Notes: a model not told the origin generated them from the letters alone. 64,000 bases of DNA from an uncultured Bacteroidia bacterium (GCA_902778105.1 CACYWN010000004.1:62001-126000); one strand, 5' to 3'. Positions 30,108 through 39,605 are shown, counted from the first letter of the stretch. Made by a program: numbers and translations.

Positions 30108-30779
30108 ATGCGAGTGTATCATGGATCGTCCCAGTTGGTGACCGTGCCGATGTTCGGGGTGGGGAAGCCCACGAACGATTATGGCCCCGGCTTCTATTGT
30201 ACGCAGGACTTGGAATTGGCGAAGGAATGGGCTTGTGCGGAGGACAGGGACGGATTCGCCAATCAGTATCGGCTGGACATGGACGGGCTGGCTTGCCTGG
30301 ACCTGGGCGGGGAGGACTGGCATATCCTCAACTGGCTGGCGGTCCTTCTGGAGAACCGGGTATTCGACTTGTCGTATCCCGTGGCTGTTCAGGGCAAGAA
30401 GTTTATCCTGGATCGTTTCCTTCCTCCCTACAAGGACTTTGACGTCGTCATCGGTTACCGGGCCGACGATTCCTATTTTTCCTTTGCGAGGGCGTTCCTT
30501 TCCAATACGATTCCCCTGGAACAGCTGAGCCTGGCCATGCGGTTGGGAAAGCTGGGAACGCAGGTCGTCTTGCGCAGTCCGAGGGCGTTCGAGGCCATTT
30601 GGAAGGAGTGCTCCTATCCGGCGCCGGCCTCCATCTATCATGTAAGGCGGGTGGCGCGGGACCGGAAAGCGCGCGAGGATTTCCGGGGGATCCAGGAGGA
30701 GACGCCCCTCACGGTTGGCTGTTATTTGTTGGATATCATCAGGGAGGATTGGAACAATGAAGACCCGCGCTTACGATAA
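30108..30779 (+). CDS. DUF3990 protein, predicted ADP-ribosyltransferase-fold toxin
   Basis: The 223-residue protein starts MRVYHGS, followed by NDYGPGFYCTQDLELAKEWA at 23-42. These are the two DUF3990 hallmarks; the family is placed with ADP-ribosyltransferase folds, where the His and Tyr of an H-Y-x signature hold NAD. A candidate third catalytic residue is not certain by eye. The C-terminus (PASIYHVRRVARDRKAR) carries a basic stretch. The next gene overlaps it by 23 bp and encodes an Xre-type HTH protein, so a toxin-antitoxin role is likely but unproven. No signal peptide, so it acts in the cytoplasm. Confidence 0.75.
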   Translation: MRVYHGSSQLVTVPMFGVGKPTNDYGPGFYCTQDLELAKEWACAEDRDGFANQYRLDMDGLACLDLGGEDWHILNWLAVLLENRVFDLSYPVAVQGKKFILDRFLPPYKDFDVVIGYRADDSYFSFARAFLSNTIPLEQLSLAMRLGKLGTQVVLRSPRAFEAIWKECSYPAPASIYHVRRVARDRKAREDFRGIQEETPLTVGCYLLDIIREDWNNEDPRLR

Positions 30780-31392
30780 GTTATACCTGGAAGATACCAT
30801 GACGGTACTGGGCGGTATGCTGGACTATGCCGTCAATGGTTGCGGTGAGGAGTTGAACGAATTCTATGCCCGTTTCCTGGGATGCGGTATTGCGAGGGAG
30901 TTCTCTCGTGCGACCCCCAAGTATATGGGCATGTCCGGTGTGGAACTGGCCCTCGAGGTGTCCGGACGGACCGGCCGTCCCTTGCCGAGGAAGGAACCTT
31001 ATGTGGATCCGGGCAGTCCCGAATACTGGACGGGGTGGGTCATGGCCTATCTTTCATGGTCCATGGACATGGATTTCGAAACCCTTCAGCAAAGGGGCGT
31101 AACGGTGGAGGCCGTCTACAACGGGTTCCGGCCTCTGCATGAAGCCGGTTTGGACAAGGCCGTCGAAACTGCAGAGGGATGGATCCGGGGGAGTGTCGCG
31201 CGGGAGCACCCGTTGAAGCGGCAGCGGAAAAGGGCCGGCTTGACCCAGCGTGCCCTTGCGGACCTTTCCGGAACGTCGCTCAGGGTCATCCGTTCCTACG
31301 AACAGGGCCAGCGTTCGCTCGGAAGCGCCAGTGTCGATACGGTGCGCAGGCTCTGCCGTGTCCTGGCCTGCCGGCAGGAGGATATCCTGTAG
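30757..31392 (+). CDS. Xre-type HTH protein, predicted antitoxin partner of DUF3990
   Basis: Start MKTRAYDKLYLEDTM (30757) lies inside the end of the toxin gene. The 211-residue protein has an N-terminal domain (about 1-85: YLEDTMTVLGGMLDYAVNGC, then PKYMGMSGVELALEV) that I recall beside DUF3990 genes elsewhere, and a C-terminal HTH (about 155-205: LKRQRKRAGLTQRALADLSG). The order toxin-then-antitoxin with overlapping frames implies coupled translation. The HTH would bind the palindrome at 30088. Confidence 0.8.
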   Translation: MKTRAYDKLYLEDTMTVLGGMLDYAVNGCGEELNEFYARFLGCGIAREFSRATPKYMGMSGVELALEVSGRTGRPLPRKEPYVDPGSPEYWTGWVMAYLSWSMDMDFETLQQRGVTVEAVYNGFRPLHEAGLDKAVETAEGWIRGSVAREHPLKRQRKRAGLTQRALADLSGTSLRVIRSYEQGQRSLGSASVDTVRRLCRVLACRQEDIL

Positions 31393-31461
31393 TTATCGGC
31401 ATTTTGAAGAAAACGGCAAATCTTTCGAAGAAAATGAAACGGGTCACGTGCGATAATTTCA

Positions 31462-31469
31462 TATCTTTG
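31462..31469 (+). promoter_or_regulatory. Candidate -7 promoter box for the PNPOx-like gene
   Basis: TATCTTTG matches TAnnTTTG exactly, 19 bp before the ATG at 31489. No strong -33 element is seen. Confidence 0.4.
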
Positions 31470-31488
31470 GCAATAAAATGTCAGCCAC

Positions 31489-32007
31489 ATGAAACGTTTA
31501 CTGATCTTTGCCGCTGCGGTCCTTTGCCTGGCTTCCTGCGGCACCAACACCGAAAAGAAACAAGAACAACCTGTTGAAACCATGATTGTGAAGACTACTC
31601 CGAATCCCGAAAATGCCTTGCGGGCCCAGCAGTTCCTGAAGAAAGCGGGAACCTATTACCTCGCGACCGTAGAGGGCGGCCAGCCCCGCGTCCGTCCCTT
31701 CGGTACGGCCGAAATCTTCGAGGGTAAACTGTACATCCAGACCGGCAAGGTCAAGAACGTGTACAAGCAGCTCCTTGCGAATCCCCGGGCCGAAATCTGC
31801 GCTTTCGTGGACGGCGAATGGCTCCGCATCGCCTGCGAACTCATTCCTGACGAACGCGTCGAGGCGAAAAAGGACATGCTGGACAAGAATCCCGACCTTC
31901 GCGGCATGTACAATGAGACGGATGACAATACCATCGTCCTGTATCTGCGCAATGCGCATGCGACGCTGAACGCATTCACCCATCCGGCCGAAGAGTTTGA
32001 GTTTTAA
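31489..32007 (+). CDS. Pyridoxamine-5'-phosphate-oxidase-fold lipoprotein
   Basis: The 172-residue product starts with a lipoprotein signal (MKRLLIFAAAVLCLASCG, Cys about 17). A flavin-binding split-barrel domain follows: FLKKAGTYYLATVEGGQPRV at about 46-65 and FGTAEIFEGKLYIQTGKVKN after it. The family usually consists of cytoplasmic flavoproteins (FMN or F420), so an envelope-anchored member is unusual. It sits 15 bp before the GH78 gene, probably by chance or as a shared transcript. Confidence 0.75.
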   Translation: MKRLLIFAAAVLCLASCGTNTEKKQEQPVETMIVKTTPNPENALRAQQFLKKAGTYYLATVEGGQPRVRPFGTAEIFEGKLYIQTGKVKNVYKQLLANPRAEICAFVDGEWLRIACELIPDERVEAKKDMLDKNPDLRGMYNETDDNTIVLYLRNAHATLNAFTHPAEEFEF

Positions 32008-32022
32008 GTAAGGTCCCGTTCC

Positions 32023-34440
32023 ATGAGACATCATCCAGTCCTTCTCCTTCTCACACTTTTCCTTGCCCTTGCGCAGGCGTCTGCACAGCCGGGAGCAAGG
32101 CGGGATCCCGCCGCCCCTTTCGACCTGGAAACCGAACACTGGAACGCCCGCTGGATCAGCGTCCCGGAAACCGGGGCACAGGACTACGGCGTCTATTATT
32201 TCCGGAAGGATATCGACCTCCCGGCCGTGCCCGGCCGCTATGTCGTGCATGTGACGGGCGACAACCGGTACAAGCTGTATGTGAACGGACTGCTCATGTC
32301 CCTGGGCCCGGCCAAGGGGGACCTCACCCACTGGAATTATGAGACGGTGGACCTGGCCCCTTGCCTGCACGGCGGGAAGAATGTGATCGCAGCCCTGGTT
32401 TACCACGAAGGCGCGGGCAAGCCCGATTCCCAGCTTTCCGTCGAGGCGGGCTTCCTGCTCCAGGGAGAGGGAGAGGCGGCCGCCCTGTTTACGGACAGGA
32501 CTTGGAAGTGTATCCAGGATCTCTCCTACAGCCCGGTCAGGCCGATTGTCAACGGCTACTATGTGGCTGGTCCCGGTGAGAAAGTGGACATGAGCGCCGG
32601 AATTCCAGACTGGAAGGAGGCCGATGCCGACCTTTCGGCCTGGCTGCCGGCGCGGGAAGGCGGTGCGGGTGAGCCCATGAACGTCCTGAACGCCGAACAG
32701 ACGGCCGGACACCGGCTTCGCCCCTCCACGCTCCCGCAGATGGAGCGGACTCCCTTCGTCCTGGGCGGGGCCTTTACGGTCCCGGCCCATTCGAAGAAGG
32801 AGCTTTTGCTGGATAACAAGGTGCTGACCAATGCCTATTTCAATCTCCGGATGAGCGGCGGCCAGGGCGCCCGGGTACGGATCGGTTATGCCGAAGCCCT
32901 GTATATCCCTTCTCAGGAACAGCGCCCGCAGCTCTCGGAGGAGGAACTCTCCAGAATACCGGAAGAACACCGGTATTTCCTGCGGATTCCCCGGGTCATC
33001 GGCAAGGGAAACCGCAACGAAACGGAAGGGAAAATCTTCATTGGGCGGGAGGACGAACTCATTTCCAGCGGCGCGAAAGGTCAGCAGTTCACCACCCTTT
33101 CCTGGCGTACTTTCCGGTATGTGCGGCTGCAGGTGGAGACCGGCGACGATCCGTTGACAGTGGACGAGGTTACCGGCACATTCACCGGCTATCCTTTCAC
33201 GCTGGACGCCCGTCTGGACACGGACCGTCAGGAATTGAAGGACATCCTGGACATCGGTTGGCGCACGGCCCGGCTCTGCGCGACGGAGACCTACATGGAC
33301 TGTCCGTATTATGAGCGCCTGCAGTATCTGGGCGATACCCGCATCCAGGCGCTGATTACCCTTTTCAACAGCAAGGACGACCGTCTGGTAAAGAACTTCC
33401 TCTATCTGGCCGACATTTCCCGCAGCGCCGACGGCATCACCAAGAGCCGCTATCCCACGACCATTCCGCAGCATATCCAGCCTTATGCTCTCAGTTATAT
33501 CTATGCGATGCATGATTACCTGATGTACGGCGGGGATACGCAGTTCGTGCTGGACCTCGTGCCCGGTGCGGAGCAGATCCTGAATTATTTCTCCCGCTAC
33601 CAGCTGCCCGACGGACGGCTCCGGAACCTCCCCGGCTGGAATTTCTCCGACTGGGTGAACAACCGCAACGACTGGCAGAACGGTGCGCCCCGGAGAGGGG
33701 CCGACGGCTGCTCCATCCTCATGGACCTCCAGCTCCTGTATGCCCTACAGATGATGGCCGAAATGGAAGGTGTCCGGGGCAATACCTGGGCGAAGGAAAC
33801 CTATGAGGCCCAGGCGGCGAAGCTTACGGAGAGCGTGAAAAAGGCCTACTGGAACGCGGAGAAGGGCCTTTTTGCCGACCGTGTCGAGCAGGACCAGTAC
33901 AGCCAGCATGCCAATGCGCTCGCCATCCTGTGCGGCATCGTGGACGACCCTAAATCCATGGCGGAGAAACTCCTGACCGACAAGTCCCTGGCCCAGTGCA
34001 CCATCTATTACAAGTTCTACCTCCACCAGGCGTATGTGAAAGCCGGCCTGGGAGACGGGTATCTGGACTGGCTGGACATCTGGCGCGAGAACATCGCGAT
34101 GGGCCTGACGACCTGGGGCGAGGATGCCAATGTCTTCGGCACCCGCTCCGACTGCCATGCCTGGGGTTCCAGCCCCAACATCGAACTGTTCCGGACCGTG
34201 CTGGGCATCGACTCGGACGCCGTGGCGTTCAAGCGCGTGCGCATCGAACCGCACCTTGGCGACCTCAAGGAAATCGGCGGTACCATGCCGCATCCCGACG
34301 GTGAAATCTCCGTCCGCTACCAGGTGAAAGGGAAACGCCTGCACGCGGAAATCCGCCTTCCCGAAGGAGTGGACGGTCGCTTTGTCTGGAATGGCAAGAC
34401 GACGGAACTCCACGGCGGAAAGAATAATTTAACGCTTTGA
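32023..34440 (+). CDS. Secreted GH78 alpha-L-rhamnosidase
   Basis: The 805-residue protein has a signal peptide (1-22), beta-sandwich carbohydrate-binding domains (about 35-330) and the (alpha/alpha)6 catalytic barrel (about 400-720). DCPYYERLQYLGDTRIQ carries the general acid and WGEDANVFGTRSDCHAWG the other conserved residues. A C-terminal Greek-key domain (about 725-805) completes the family layout. It releases L-rhamnose from rhamnogalacturonan or flavonoid glycosides; the GH3 and rhamnose catabolic genes follow immediately, which supports this. Confidence 0.92.
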   Translation: MRHHPVLLLLTLFLALAQASAQPGARRDPAAPFDLETEHWNARWISVPETGAQDYGVYYFRKDIDLPAVPGRYVVHVTGDNRYKLYVNGLLMSLGPAKGDLTHWNYETVDLAPCLHGGKNVIAALVYHEGAGKPDSQLSVEAGFLLQGEGEAAALFTDRTWKCIQDLSYSPVRPIVNGYYVAGPGEKVDMSAGIPDWKEADADLSAWLPAREGGAGEPMNVLNAEQTAGHRLRPSTLPQMERTPFVLGGAFTVPAHSKKELLLDNKVLTNAYFNLRMSGGQGARVRIGYAEALYIPSQEQRPQLSEEELSRIPEEHRYFLRIPRVIGKGNRNETEGKIFIGREDELISSGAKGQQFTTLSWRTFRYVRLQVETGDDPLTVDEVTGTFTGYPFTLDARLDTDRQELKDILDIGWRTARLCATETYMDCPYYERLQYLGDTRIQALITLFNSKDDRLVKNFLYLADISRSADGITKSRYPTTIPQHIQPYALSYIYAMHDYLMYGGDTQFVLDLVPGAEQILNYFSRYQLPDGRLRNLPGWNFSDWVNNRNDWQNGAPRRGADGCSILMDLQLLYALQMMAEMEGVRGNTWAKETYEAQAAKLTESVKKAYWNAEKGLFADRVEQDQYSQHANALAILCGIVDDPKSMAEKLLTDKSLAQCTIYYKFYLHQAYVKAGLGDGYLDWLDIWRENIAMGLTTWGEDANVFGTRSDCHAWGSSPNIELFRTVLGIDSDAVAFKRVRIEPHLGDLKEIGGTMPHPDGEISVRYQVKGKRLHAEIRLPEGVDGRFVWNGKTTELHGGKNNLTL

Positions 34441-34484
34441 CAAACATTTGGACTCATGAGAAAGAGGGCTTCGTCATGAAGTCT

Positions 34485-34492
34485 TACCTTTG
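34485..34492 (+). promoter_or_regulatory. Candidate -7 promoter box upstream of the GH3 gene
   Basis: TACCTTTG fits TAnnTTTG exactly, 33 bp before the ATG at 34526, suggesting an independent start for the GH3 gene. Confidence 0.45.
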
Positions 34493-34525
34493 CGTGCAGA
34501 AAACTAATTTAACCACTACACAGAT

Positions 34526-36805
34526 ATGAAGAAAGTCTTACTGACCGTTGCCGCGCTGAGTCTCGCGCTCGGCGCCTTCGCGCAGCCGCAGCTCCGCGAA
34601 GACAACATCGAAGAAGTCCTGAAAGCGATGACCCTGCAGGAGAAAGCCACCCTGCTCGTGGGCGGCGCCCGGGCCGCCATGGTGAACGGCGTCACCTCCG
34701 GTACCGCCTGGCAGGTCCCCGGCGCGGCGGGTAACACCCGTCCGATCGAGCGCCTGGGCATCCCCGGCACCGTCCTGGCCGACGGCCCGGCCGGCCTGCG
34801 CATCCAGCCTACCCGCCAGGGTGACAGCAACACCTACTACTGCACCGGTTTCCCGGTGGGGACCCTGCTCGCCAGCTCCTGGGATACGGAAATGGTGGAG
34901 GAGATGACGAAAGCGATGGGCAATGAAGTCCTGGAGTATGGCGTGGACGTCCTCCTCGCCCCGGGCATGAACATCCACCGCAATCCGCTGTGCGGACGTA
35001 ACTTCGAGTATTTCTCCGAGGACCCGCTCCTCTCCGGCAAGATGGCCGCAGCCTATGTCCGGGGTATCCAAAGCAACGGTGTGGGCACTTCCATCAAGCA
35101 CTACGCCGCCAACAACCAGGAGACGAACCGCAACGAGAACGACGCCCGCATCAGCCAGCGCGCCCTCCGCGAGATCTATCTGAAGAACTTCGAGATCGCC
35201 GTGAAGGAGGCCGATCCCTGGACCGTCATGTCCTCCTACAACCAGCTCAACGGCGAATACACCCAGCAGAAGCTCGACCTTCTCACCACGGTCCTCCGCG
35301 ACGAATGGGGCTTCCAGGGCATCGTCATGACCGACTGGGGCAACAAGGCGGGCACCGTGAAGTCCGCCAAGGCCGGCAACGACCTGATGGAACCGGGCAA
35401 CCAGAACGAGATCGACCGCATCATCGCGGGTGTCCAGGATGGCACCATTTCCCAGGAGGAACTGGACCGCAACGTCCGCAACATGCTGCGCTACATCGTC
35501 CGCACCCCGCACTTCAAGGGCTACAAGTTCTCCAACAAGCCGGACCTGAAGGCCCATGCCGCCGTGGCCCGCAAGGCCGCCGCCGAGTCCATCGTCCTGC
35601 TCCGCAACGAGAAGGAGACCCTCCCGCTCAAGGGGGATGAGAAAGTGGCCCTCTACGGCATCTCCGCCCTCGATTTCGTCGCTGGCGGCACCGGCTCCGG
35701 CGATGTGAACAAGGCCTACGTCGTGAACATGGAAGATGCGATGAAGGCTGCCGGTTTCACCCTGGACCAGACCCTCGCCGACTACTACAAGGCTTTCGTG
35801 GCCTATGACAAGGCGCAGAACAGCCTCATCGGCACGGTCAATAACTGGTTCAGCCGCCGCAAACTTGCGGAGATCGCCATCCCCACCGCCGCCATCGAGA
35901 ACGAGGCGAAGGCCAATGACGTGGCCGTCGTGGTCCTCGGCCGCAACGCCGGTGAAGGCGCCGACCGCAAGCAGATCGACGACTTCGACCTCCTCCGTGA
36001 CGTGAGCACCGCTTACCATTCCGCCGGCAAGAAGGTGGTCGTGGTCCTGAACATCGGCGGTGTCATCGAGACCGCCTCCTGGAAGCACATGGTGGACGCC
36101 ATCGTCCTTCCGTGGTCCCCGGGCCAGGAAGGCGCCAATGCCGTGGCCGACGTCCTGACCGGCAAGGTGAATCCGTCCGGAAAGCTTCCGATGACCTTCC
36201 CCGTGAACTTCATGGACCATCCGTCCTCCGCCAACTTCCCCTATGCCTACAACGGCCAGCAGGCCCGTGGCTTCAGTTGGGGCCCCCGCCAGCCGCAGAA
36301 GGATGTGGACTACACCGACTATGCCGAGGGTATCTGGGTGGGCTACCGTCACTTCCAGACCCGTGGCGTCGAGGTCTCCTATCCGTTCGGATACGGCCTT
36401 ACCTACAGCTACTTCGTGTACTCCAATCCCGTCGTGAAGGCCACTGCCGACGGTTTCGAGGCCTCCGTCACCATCAAGAACGAGGGCACCGTGGCCGGTA
36501 AGGAAGTCGTCCAGGTGTATGTCCATGCCCCGGAAGGCGGCCTGGAGAAGCCCGACCAGGAACTCAAGGCCTTCGCCAAGACGAAACTCCTCGCCCCGGG
36601 TGAGAGCCAGACCCTGACCTTCCAGGTGGATGCCTACTCCCTCGCTTCCTTCAACGAGGCCGCGAGCGCCTGGGAAGCCGCCGCCGGCGTCTATACCGTG
36701 AATTTCGGCGCCTCCATCCAGGACCTCCGCCGCAGCGGTTCCTTCAAGCTCAAGAAAGCCCAGTCCTGGCCGGTGCACAATGTCCTCGCCCCCGTCACGG
36801 AATAA
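34526..36805 (+). CDS. GH3 beta-glycosidase (beta-glucosidase-like)
   Basis: The 759-residue product has a signal peptide (ending GAFAQ) and the three GH3 domains. GIPGTVLADGPAGLRI and KHYAANNQETNRNE match the N-terminal barrel. GIVMTDWG holds the nucleophile Asp, and GRNAGEGADR the second-domain acid region. A fibronectin-III-like C-terminal domain (VTIKNEGTVAGKEVVQVYV) ends it. It likely splits beta-linked disaccharides exposed after rhamnose removal. Codon use is strongly biased to C-ending codons, which suggests high expression. Confidence 0.92.
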   Translation: MKKVLLTVAALSLALGAFAQPQLREDNIEEVLKAMTLQEKATLLVGGARAAMVNGVTSGTAWQVPGAAGNTRPIERLGIPGTVLADGPAGLRIQPTRQGDSNTYYCTGFPVGTLLASSWDTEMVEEMTKAMGNEVLEYGVDVLLAPGMNIHRNPLCGRNFEYFSEDPLLSGKMAAAYVRGIQSNGVGTSIKHYAANNQETNRNENDARISQRALREIYLKNFEIAVKEADPWTVMSSYNQLNGEYTQQKLDLLTTVLRDEWGFQGIVMTDWGNKAGTVKSAKAGNDLMEPGNQNEIDRIIAGVQDGTISQEELDRNVRNMLRYIVRTPHFKGYKFSNKPDLKAHAAVARKAAAESIVLLRNEKETLPLKGDEKVALYGISALDFVAGGTGSGDVNKAYVVNMEDAMKAAGFTLDQTLADYYKAFVAYDKAQNSLIGTVNNWFSRRKLAEIAIPTAAIENEAKANDVAVVVLGRNAGEGADRKQIDDFDLLRDVSTAYHSAGKKVVVVLNIGGVIETASWKHMVDAIVLPWSPGQEGANAVADVLTGKVNPSGKLPMTFPVNFMDHPSSANFPYAYNGQQARGFSWGPRQPQKDVDYTDYAEGIWVGYRHFQTRGVEVSYPFGYGLTYSYFVYSNPVVKATADGFEASVTIKNEGTVAGKEVVQVYVHAPEGGLEKPDQELKAFAKTKLLAPGESQTLTFQVDAYSLASFNEAASAWEAAAGVYTVNFGASIQDLRRSGSFKLKKAQSWPVHNVLAPVTE

Positions 36806-36834
36806 GAGTTCCGCTTTTGTCAAATATCAAAGTC

Positions 36835-36883
36835 TTTATCGCATATTCTTCACGCGGACAGTGGAGAATATGCGATAAATTTG
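36835..36883 (+). promoter_or_regulatory. 15-bp inverted repeat overlapping the rhaB promoter
   Basis: TTTATCGCATATTCT (36835-36849) and AGAATATGCGATAAA (36865-36879) form a perfect 15-bp inverted repeat with a 15-bp spacer. Its right arm overlaps TAAATTTG (36876-36883), a perfect Bacteroidetes -7 box, 26 bp before the rhaB start. It is therefore a candidate operator for a rhamnose-responsive regulator; no such regulator gene is visible here. Confidence 0.6.
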
Positions 36884-36909
36884 CATAGACACCAAAATGA
36901 TAACCTGTT

Positions 36910-38337
36910 ATGGCACAAAAACACAGTTTCCTGGCTTTCGACTGCGGCGCCACGTCGGGGCGCGCCGTGCTGGCCACCTTCCTGGATGAAACCTTCGAGA
37001 TGCGCGAGGTGTACCGTTTCCCGAGCGGAATCATCGAACTGGGCGGAAAGTTCTACTGGGACGTCCTGGCGATTTACGACCATTTCCGCAAGTGCCTGAG
37101 CGAGTTGGGAAAAGAGGGTGTCGAGATCGATTCCATCGGCATCGATACCTGGGGCGTGGACTTCGGTTTCGTGGCCGATGACGGCTCGCTTCTGGGGAAT
37201 CCCCGCGCCTACCGCGACCCCTATACGGACGGCATCCCGGAGGAGGTGTTCCGGGTTATTCCCCGGGAAGAACTGTACGGTGCCACCGGTATCCAGATCC
37301 TGAATTTCAACTCCATTTTCCAGCTGTATGCGCAGGTCCGGGAAGGCTTCGCGCCCCTGCGCTGCGCGAAGAACATCCTGTTCATGCCGGATTTGCTGTC
37401 CTACATGTTGACAGGAAACAAAGTTTGCGAGTACACCATCGCCTCCACCTCCGGTATGATGGACCAGACTTCCCGCCAGTTCAACAAGGGACTGCTCGAG
37501 AGGCTGGGAGTCCGCAGCGACGTCCTCCTGCCCATCGTCCAGCCCGGCGAGGTCGTGGGCATGCTCCGCAAGGAGATCGCCGATGCCTGCGGCGTGCCGC
37601 AGGTCCCCGTCATCGCCGTCGCCGGCCATGACACGGCGTCCGCCATCGCCGCCGTTCCGGCCGCGGACAAGAAGTTCGCCTACCTGTCCAGCGGCACCTG
37701 GAGCCTGATGGGCATCGAAGCCCCGGCTCCCATCATCAACGAGGCCTCCACCCGCCTGAACTTCACCAACGAGGGCGGCATCGACGGAACCACCCGGTTC
37801 CTCAAGAACATCACCGGCATGTGGCTCCTGGAGCAGAGCCGCAAGGTCTGGGCCGCGGAAGGGCGTACTTACAACTACGGCGAACTGGAGAAGATGGCCC
37901 GCAGCGAGGCTTCCTTCCCGTCCGTCATCAACCCGGACGACCCGCGTTTCGCCGCCCCGGCCAACATGGTCGAGGCCATCGCCAGCTATCTCCGCGAGAA
38001 AGGACAGCCGGTCCCGGAAAACGACGCGCAGTACGTCAGTTGCATTTACCATAGCCTGGCTGCCAAGTACAAGGAGGTCGTGGACATGCTCCAGCAGTTC
38101 GCCCCCTTCAAGATCGAGAAGCTCCACGTGATCGGCGGCGGCAGCGCCAACGACACGATGAGCCAGTGGACGGCCGACGCCCTGGGCATCCCCGTCGTCG
38201 CCGGGCCCACCGAGGCCACGGCCATCGGCAACGTGATGCTCCAGGCCCGCACCGCCGGCCTCGTCAAGGACCGTTGGGAGATGCGGAAGATGATCGCCGA
38301 TGCGTTCGAAGTGAAGACCTTTTATCCTGAGAATTAA
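36910..38337 (+). CDS. rhaB: L-rhamnulokinase
   Basis: The 475-residue FGGY-family kinase opens with the phosphate-1 motif FLAFDCGATSGRAVL and has IDTWGVDFG and GHDTASAIAAVPA typical of rhamnulokinase, with the adenosine motif HVIGGGSANDTMSQW near the end. It phosphorylates L-rhamnulose with ATP. It leads the rhaB-rhaA-rhaT-rhaD operon, the same order as in Bacteroides thetaiotaomicron. No regulator or lactaldehyde reductase lies nearby. Confidence 0.93.
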   Translation: MAQKHSFLAFDCGATSGRAVLATFLDETFEMREVYRFPSGIIELGGKFYWDVLAIYDHFRKCLSELGKEGVEIDSIGIDTWGVDFGFVADDGSLLGNPRAYRDPYTDGIPEEVFRVIPREELYGATGIQILNFNSIFQLYAQVREGFAPLRCAKNILFMPDLLSYMLTGNKVCEYTIASTSGMMDQTSRQFNKGLLERLGVRSDVLLPIVQPGEVVGMLRKEIADACGVPQVPVIAVAGHDTASAIAAVPAADKKFAYLSSGTWSLMGIEAPAPIINEASTRLNFTNEGGIDGTTRFLKNITGMWLLEQSRKVWAAEGRTYNYGELEKMARSEASFPSVINPDDPRFAAPANMVEAIASYLREKGQPVPENDAQYVSCIYHSLAAKYKEVVDMLQQFAPFKIEKLHVIGGGSANDTMSQWTADALGIPVVAGPTEATAIGNVMLQARTAGLVKDRWEMRKMIADAFEVKTFYPEN

Positions 38338-38354
38338 CACAAAACACTGATAAT

Positions 38355-39605
38355 ATGAAAGAAGCACAAATCCTCAAAGCGTACGAGATCGCCAAGGAGC
38401 GGTATGCCGCCATCGGCGTGGACACCGACAAGGCTGTCGAAATCCTCGAAAAGACCCCTATCTCCCTGCACTGCTGGCAGACCGACGACGTGATCGGTTT
38501 CGAGAGCAAGGCCGGCCTCTCCGGCGGCATCCAGACCACCGGCAACTATCCGGGCCGCGCCCGCAACATCGACGAGGTCCGCGCGGACGTCAAGTTCGCC
38601 AAGAGCCTCATCGCCGGCAACCACCGTCTGAACCTGCACGAGATCTACGGGGATTTCAAGGGCGAGTTCGTGGACCGCGACCAGTGCGAGGTCAAGCACT
38701 TCCAGAGCTGGATCCAGTGGGCGAAGGAGAACAACATGAAGCTGGACTTCAACTCCACTTCCTTCGGCCATCCCAAGAGCGGCGACCTGTCCCTCGCGAA
38801 CCCGGATCCCGCCATCCGCGAGTTCTGGATCGAGCATACCAAGCGCTGCCGCCGCATCGCCGACGCGATGGGCAAGGCCCAGAACGATCCCTGCATCATG
38901 AACATCTGGGTCCATGACGGTTCCAAGGACCAGACCGTGGAGCGCAAGCGCTACCGCGAGATCTTCGCCGACGCCCTGGACGAGATCCTGAAGGAGGACC
39001 TCCCGGGCATGAAGACCTGCCTGGAAGCCAAACTCTTCGGCATCGGCCTTGAAAGTTACACCGTGGGCTCCCACGACTTCGTCGCCGGTTACTGCGCCAC
39101 CCGGAAACTGATGTACACCCTGGACACCGGCCACTATGAGATGACCGAGAACGTGGCTGACATGGTCGCCTCGCTCCTGCTCTTCGTCCCGGAACTGATG
39201 CTGCATGTCTCCCGCCCGATCCGCTGGGACTCCGACCACGTGACCATCATGAACGACCAGACCCTGGACCTGTTCAAGGAGATCGTTCGTGCGGATGCCC
39301 TGAACCGCAGCCACATCGGCCTGGACTACTTCGACGCCGCCATCAACCGCATCGGCGCCTATGTCATCGGCACCCGCGCCACGCAGAAGTGCGTCCTCAG
39401 CGCCCTGCTGGAGCCGCTCGCAAAGCTCCGCGAATATGAGGATGCCGGCAAGGGCTTCCAGCGTCTCGCCCTCCTCGAGGAGGCCAAGACCCTGCCCTTC
39501 GGCGCCGTCTTCGATTATTTCAATTACAAGAACGGCGTTCCCGTGGGCGAGGAGTTCATCCCTTGCATCGAGCAGTACGAAAGAGAAGTCACCAGCAAGC
39601 GGTAG
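38355..39605 (+). CDS. rhaA: L-rhamnose isomerase
   Basis: The 416-residue cytoplasmic protein is full length for the family. LHCWQTDDVIGFE, TTGNYPGRARN and HEIYGDF are conserved rhamnose-isomerase segments, and LDTGHYEMTENVADMV and HVSRPIRWDSDHV carry metal-binding residues. It converts L-rhamnose to L-rhamnulose, using a divalent metal. It starts 17 bp after rhaB. The coding sequence is markedly C-rich at third positions. Confidence 0.95.
   Translation: MKEAQILKAYEIAKERYAAIGVDTDKAVEILEKTPISLHCWQTDDVIGFESKAGLSGGIQTTGNYPGRARNIDEVRADVKFAKSLIAGNHRLNLHEIYGDFKGEFVDRDQCEVKHFQSWIQWAKENNMKLDFNSTSFGHPKSGDLSLANPDPAIREFWIEHTKRCRRIADAMGKAQNDPCIMNIWVHDGSKDQTVERKRYREIFADALDEILKEDLPGMKTCLEAKLFGIGLESYTVGSHDFVAGYCATRKLMYTLDTGHYEMTENVADMVASLLLFVPELMLHVSRPIRWDSDHVTIMNDQTLDLFKEIVRADALNRSHIGLDYFDAAINRIGAYVIGTRATQKCVLSALLEPLAKLREYEDAGKGFQRLALLEEAKTLPFGAVFDYFNYKNGVPVGEEFIPCIEQYEREVTSKR

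Noticed and set aside
34538..36823. 761-codon minus-strand frame
   Set aside because: It is antisense to the GH3 gene, whose motifs are unmistakable; the Gly/Val/His-rich composition is an artefact of strong codon bias.
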